From assembly GCA_940337035.1 (NCBI GenBank), contig CALNHX010001047.1, positions 62,001 through 126,000 on the forward strand: a DNA stretch of 64,000 bases, written 5' to 3'. Made by a program: the position numbers and the translations under genes. Shown here in pieces: positions 63,540 to 64,000 of the stretch. Source of the DNA: Agriotes lineatus (Eukaryota > Arthropoda > Insecta > Coleoptera > Elateridae). Position 1 is the first letter of the stretch. Each line of letters opens with the position of its first letter. The notes beneath the pieces were generated by a model, which had not been told where the DNA came from, did no database searches, and saw only the letters and a list, made by a program, of their open reading frames with translations.

Positions 63540-64000
63540 TCTACGTCTTTTTGGGTGGTTGGTTTGGGGACGTCGGACGGACCTTTAGGACCCAATTCAC
63601 CTTTCCCTTTTCCTGAATTGGAGTCCCGACCTAAACATCTGGTCCCTTCATTTCTCGCATCTTTCTCTGTCTCATTATTTTTTTTTTGCTTGAAAGGGAT
63701 GTTCCCTCATATTGCTGTGTTCGTTCTCTTTATACTTCGTGTTATTTTGATATCCGTTCTATCCTCTGTCATTTGGGGATAGTTTCAGTGATGTAGGTCG
63801 ATCCTGGGCCTAAGCACTTATCCTTGGCTGAAGTTGGTTTTCCTTTCCCTTCCTCCTTCTGTGTCGTTCGCTCTCCTGTCTCTCCCACTCCGCATTTTCC
63901 TCAGGTGTCTGCGTTTCGGGTGCATCTTCGTTGCAACCTGACGTAACCTTCCCTTCCACCGGCGCAGCTCTCGTCATCTTGCAGCGACGGAAGAGGTTGG
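63540..64000 (+). other. 3' non-coding part of the third gypsy element
   Basis: Pyrimidine-rich DNA; no env-like gene recognised. The last bases (gcgacggaagaggttgg) are purine-rich and might be the start of a polypurine tract. Confidence 0.4.

Larger units (their letters stand above)
56634..64000 (+). mobile_element. Third Ty3/gypsy element, multiply mutated, with internal tandem duplication; runs off window
   Basis: Order PBS, gag (twice, by duplication), protease, RT, RNase H, integrase. It carries nonsense and frameshift changes in gag and at least three frame breaks plus a catalytic substitution in pol, so it is dead. The 3' LTR is not reached. Confidence 0.9.

Noticed and set aside
63555..63782. 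75-codon frame with a hydrophobic C-terminus after pol, as a possible env remnant
   Set aside because: Too short, pyrimidine-tract driven, no cleavage site or signal peptide.

Overview
This is a transposon-dense stretch of an animal genome, almost certainly an insect. The evidence is AT-rich intergenic DNA, spliced exons with GT/AG borders, Ty3/gypsy elements, Jockey- and RTE-type non-LTR relics, and many foldback MITEs. A beetle is a guess I cannot prove. There is only one visible host gene (coiled-coil exons on the minus strand, 25.6-29.3 kb) and one plausible tRNA gene. The rest is mobile DNA, its decay products, or sequence with nothing recognisable.

Layout. 1-5470: a Ty3/gypsy element on the minus strand, cut by the window edge, with the unusual order gag-protease-integrase-RT (Gmr1-like). 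5471-5850: a non-LTR relic. 5.9-14.5 kb: AT-rich DNA with a dispersed repeat and a dead Jockey ORF2 (11.6-13.2 kb). 14522-24066: an imperfect palindrome of about 9.5 kb. Each arm carries an orphan gene for a 255-aa protein, intact on the right and frameshifted on the left, plus an AT-rich repeat array and a tRNA-like outer segment. A tRNA-Leu(CAA)-like gene lies across the inner breakpoint. 24112-24626: a foldback MITE. 25-37 kb: host exons, GC-centred hairpins, a GC minisatellite, a 2.2-kb element with long inverted repeats and a PIN/FEN1-like nuclease gene, and a 5S-rRNA-derived SINE. 39.9-43.5 kb: a non-LTR tail and a second, palindromic, decayed nuclease plus CXC locus.

44268-51024: an apparently complete, young gypsy element on the minus strand. 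Its two 546-bp LTRs differ at one base that I could find, and gag and pol are both open. Pol continues past the integrase into a TARG1/OARD1-type macrodomain (ADP-ribose hydrolase fold, both catalytic residues present) and then a CCCH zinc finger. I consider this the most notable feature of the window. 51.0-54.9 kb: hairpins and a GC-rich stretch without a recognised gene. 54890-56133: a 5'-inverted (twin-primed) RTE insertion with an 11-bp target duplication. 56.6-64 kb: a third gypsy element on the plus strand, primed by a tRNA-Lys-type site. It is dead in several places and carries an in-place 1962-bp tandem duplication of its gag region.

Most domain calls come from reading translated motifs by eye. 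No search or alignment program was run, so percent identities are impressions and repeat borders are approximate unless stated.
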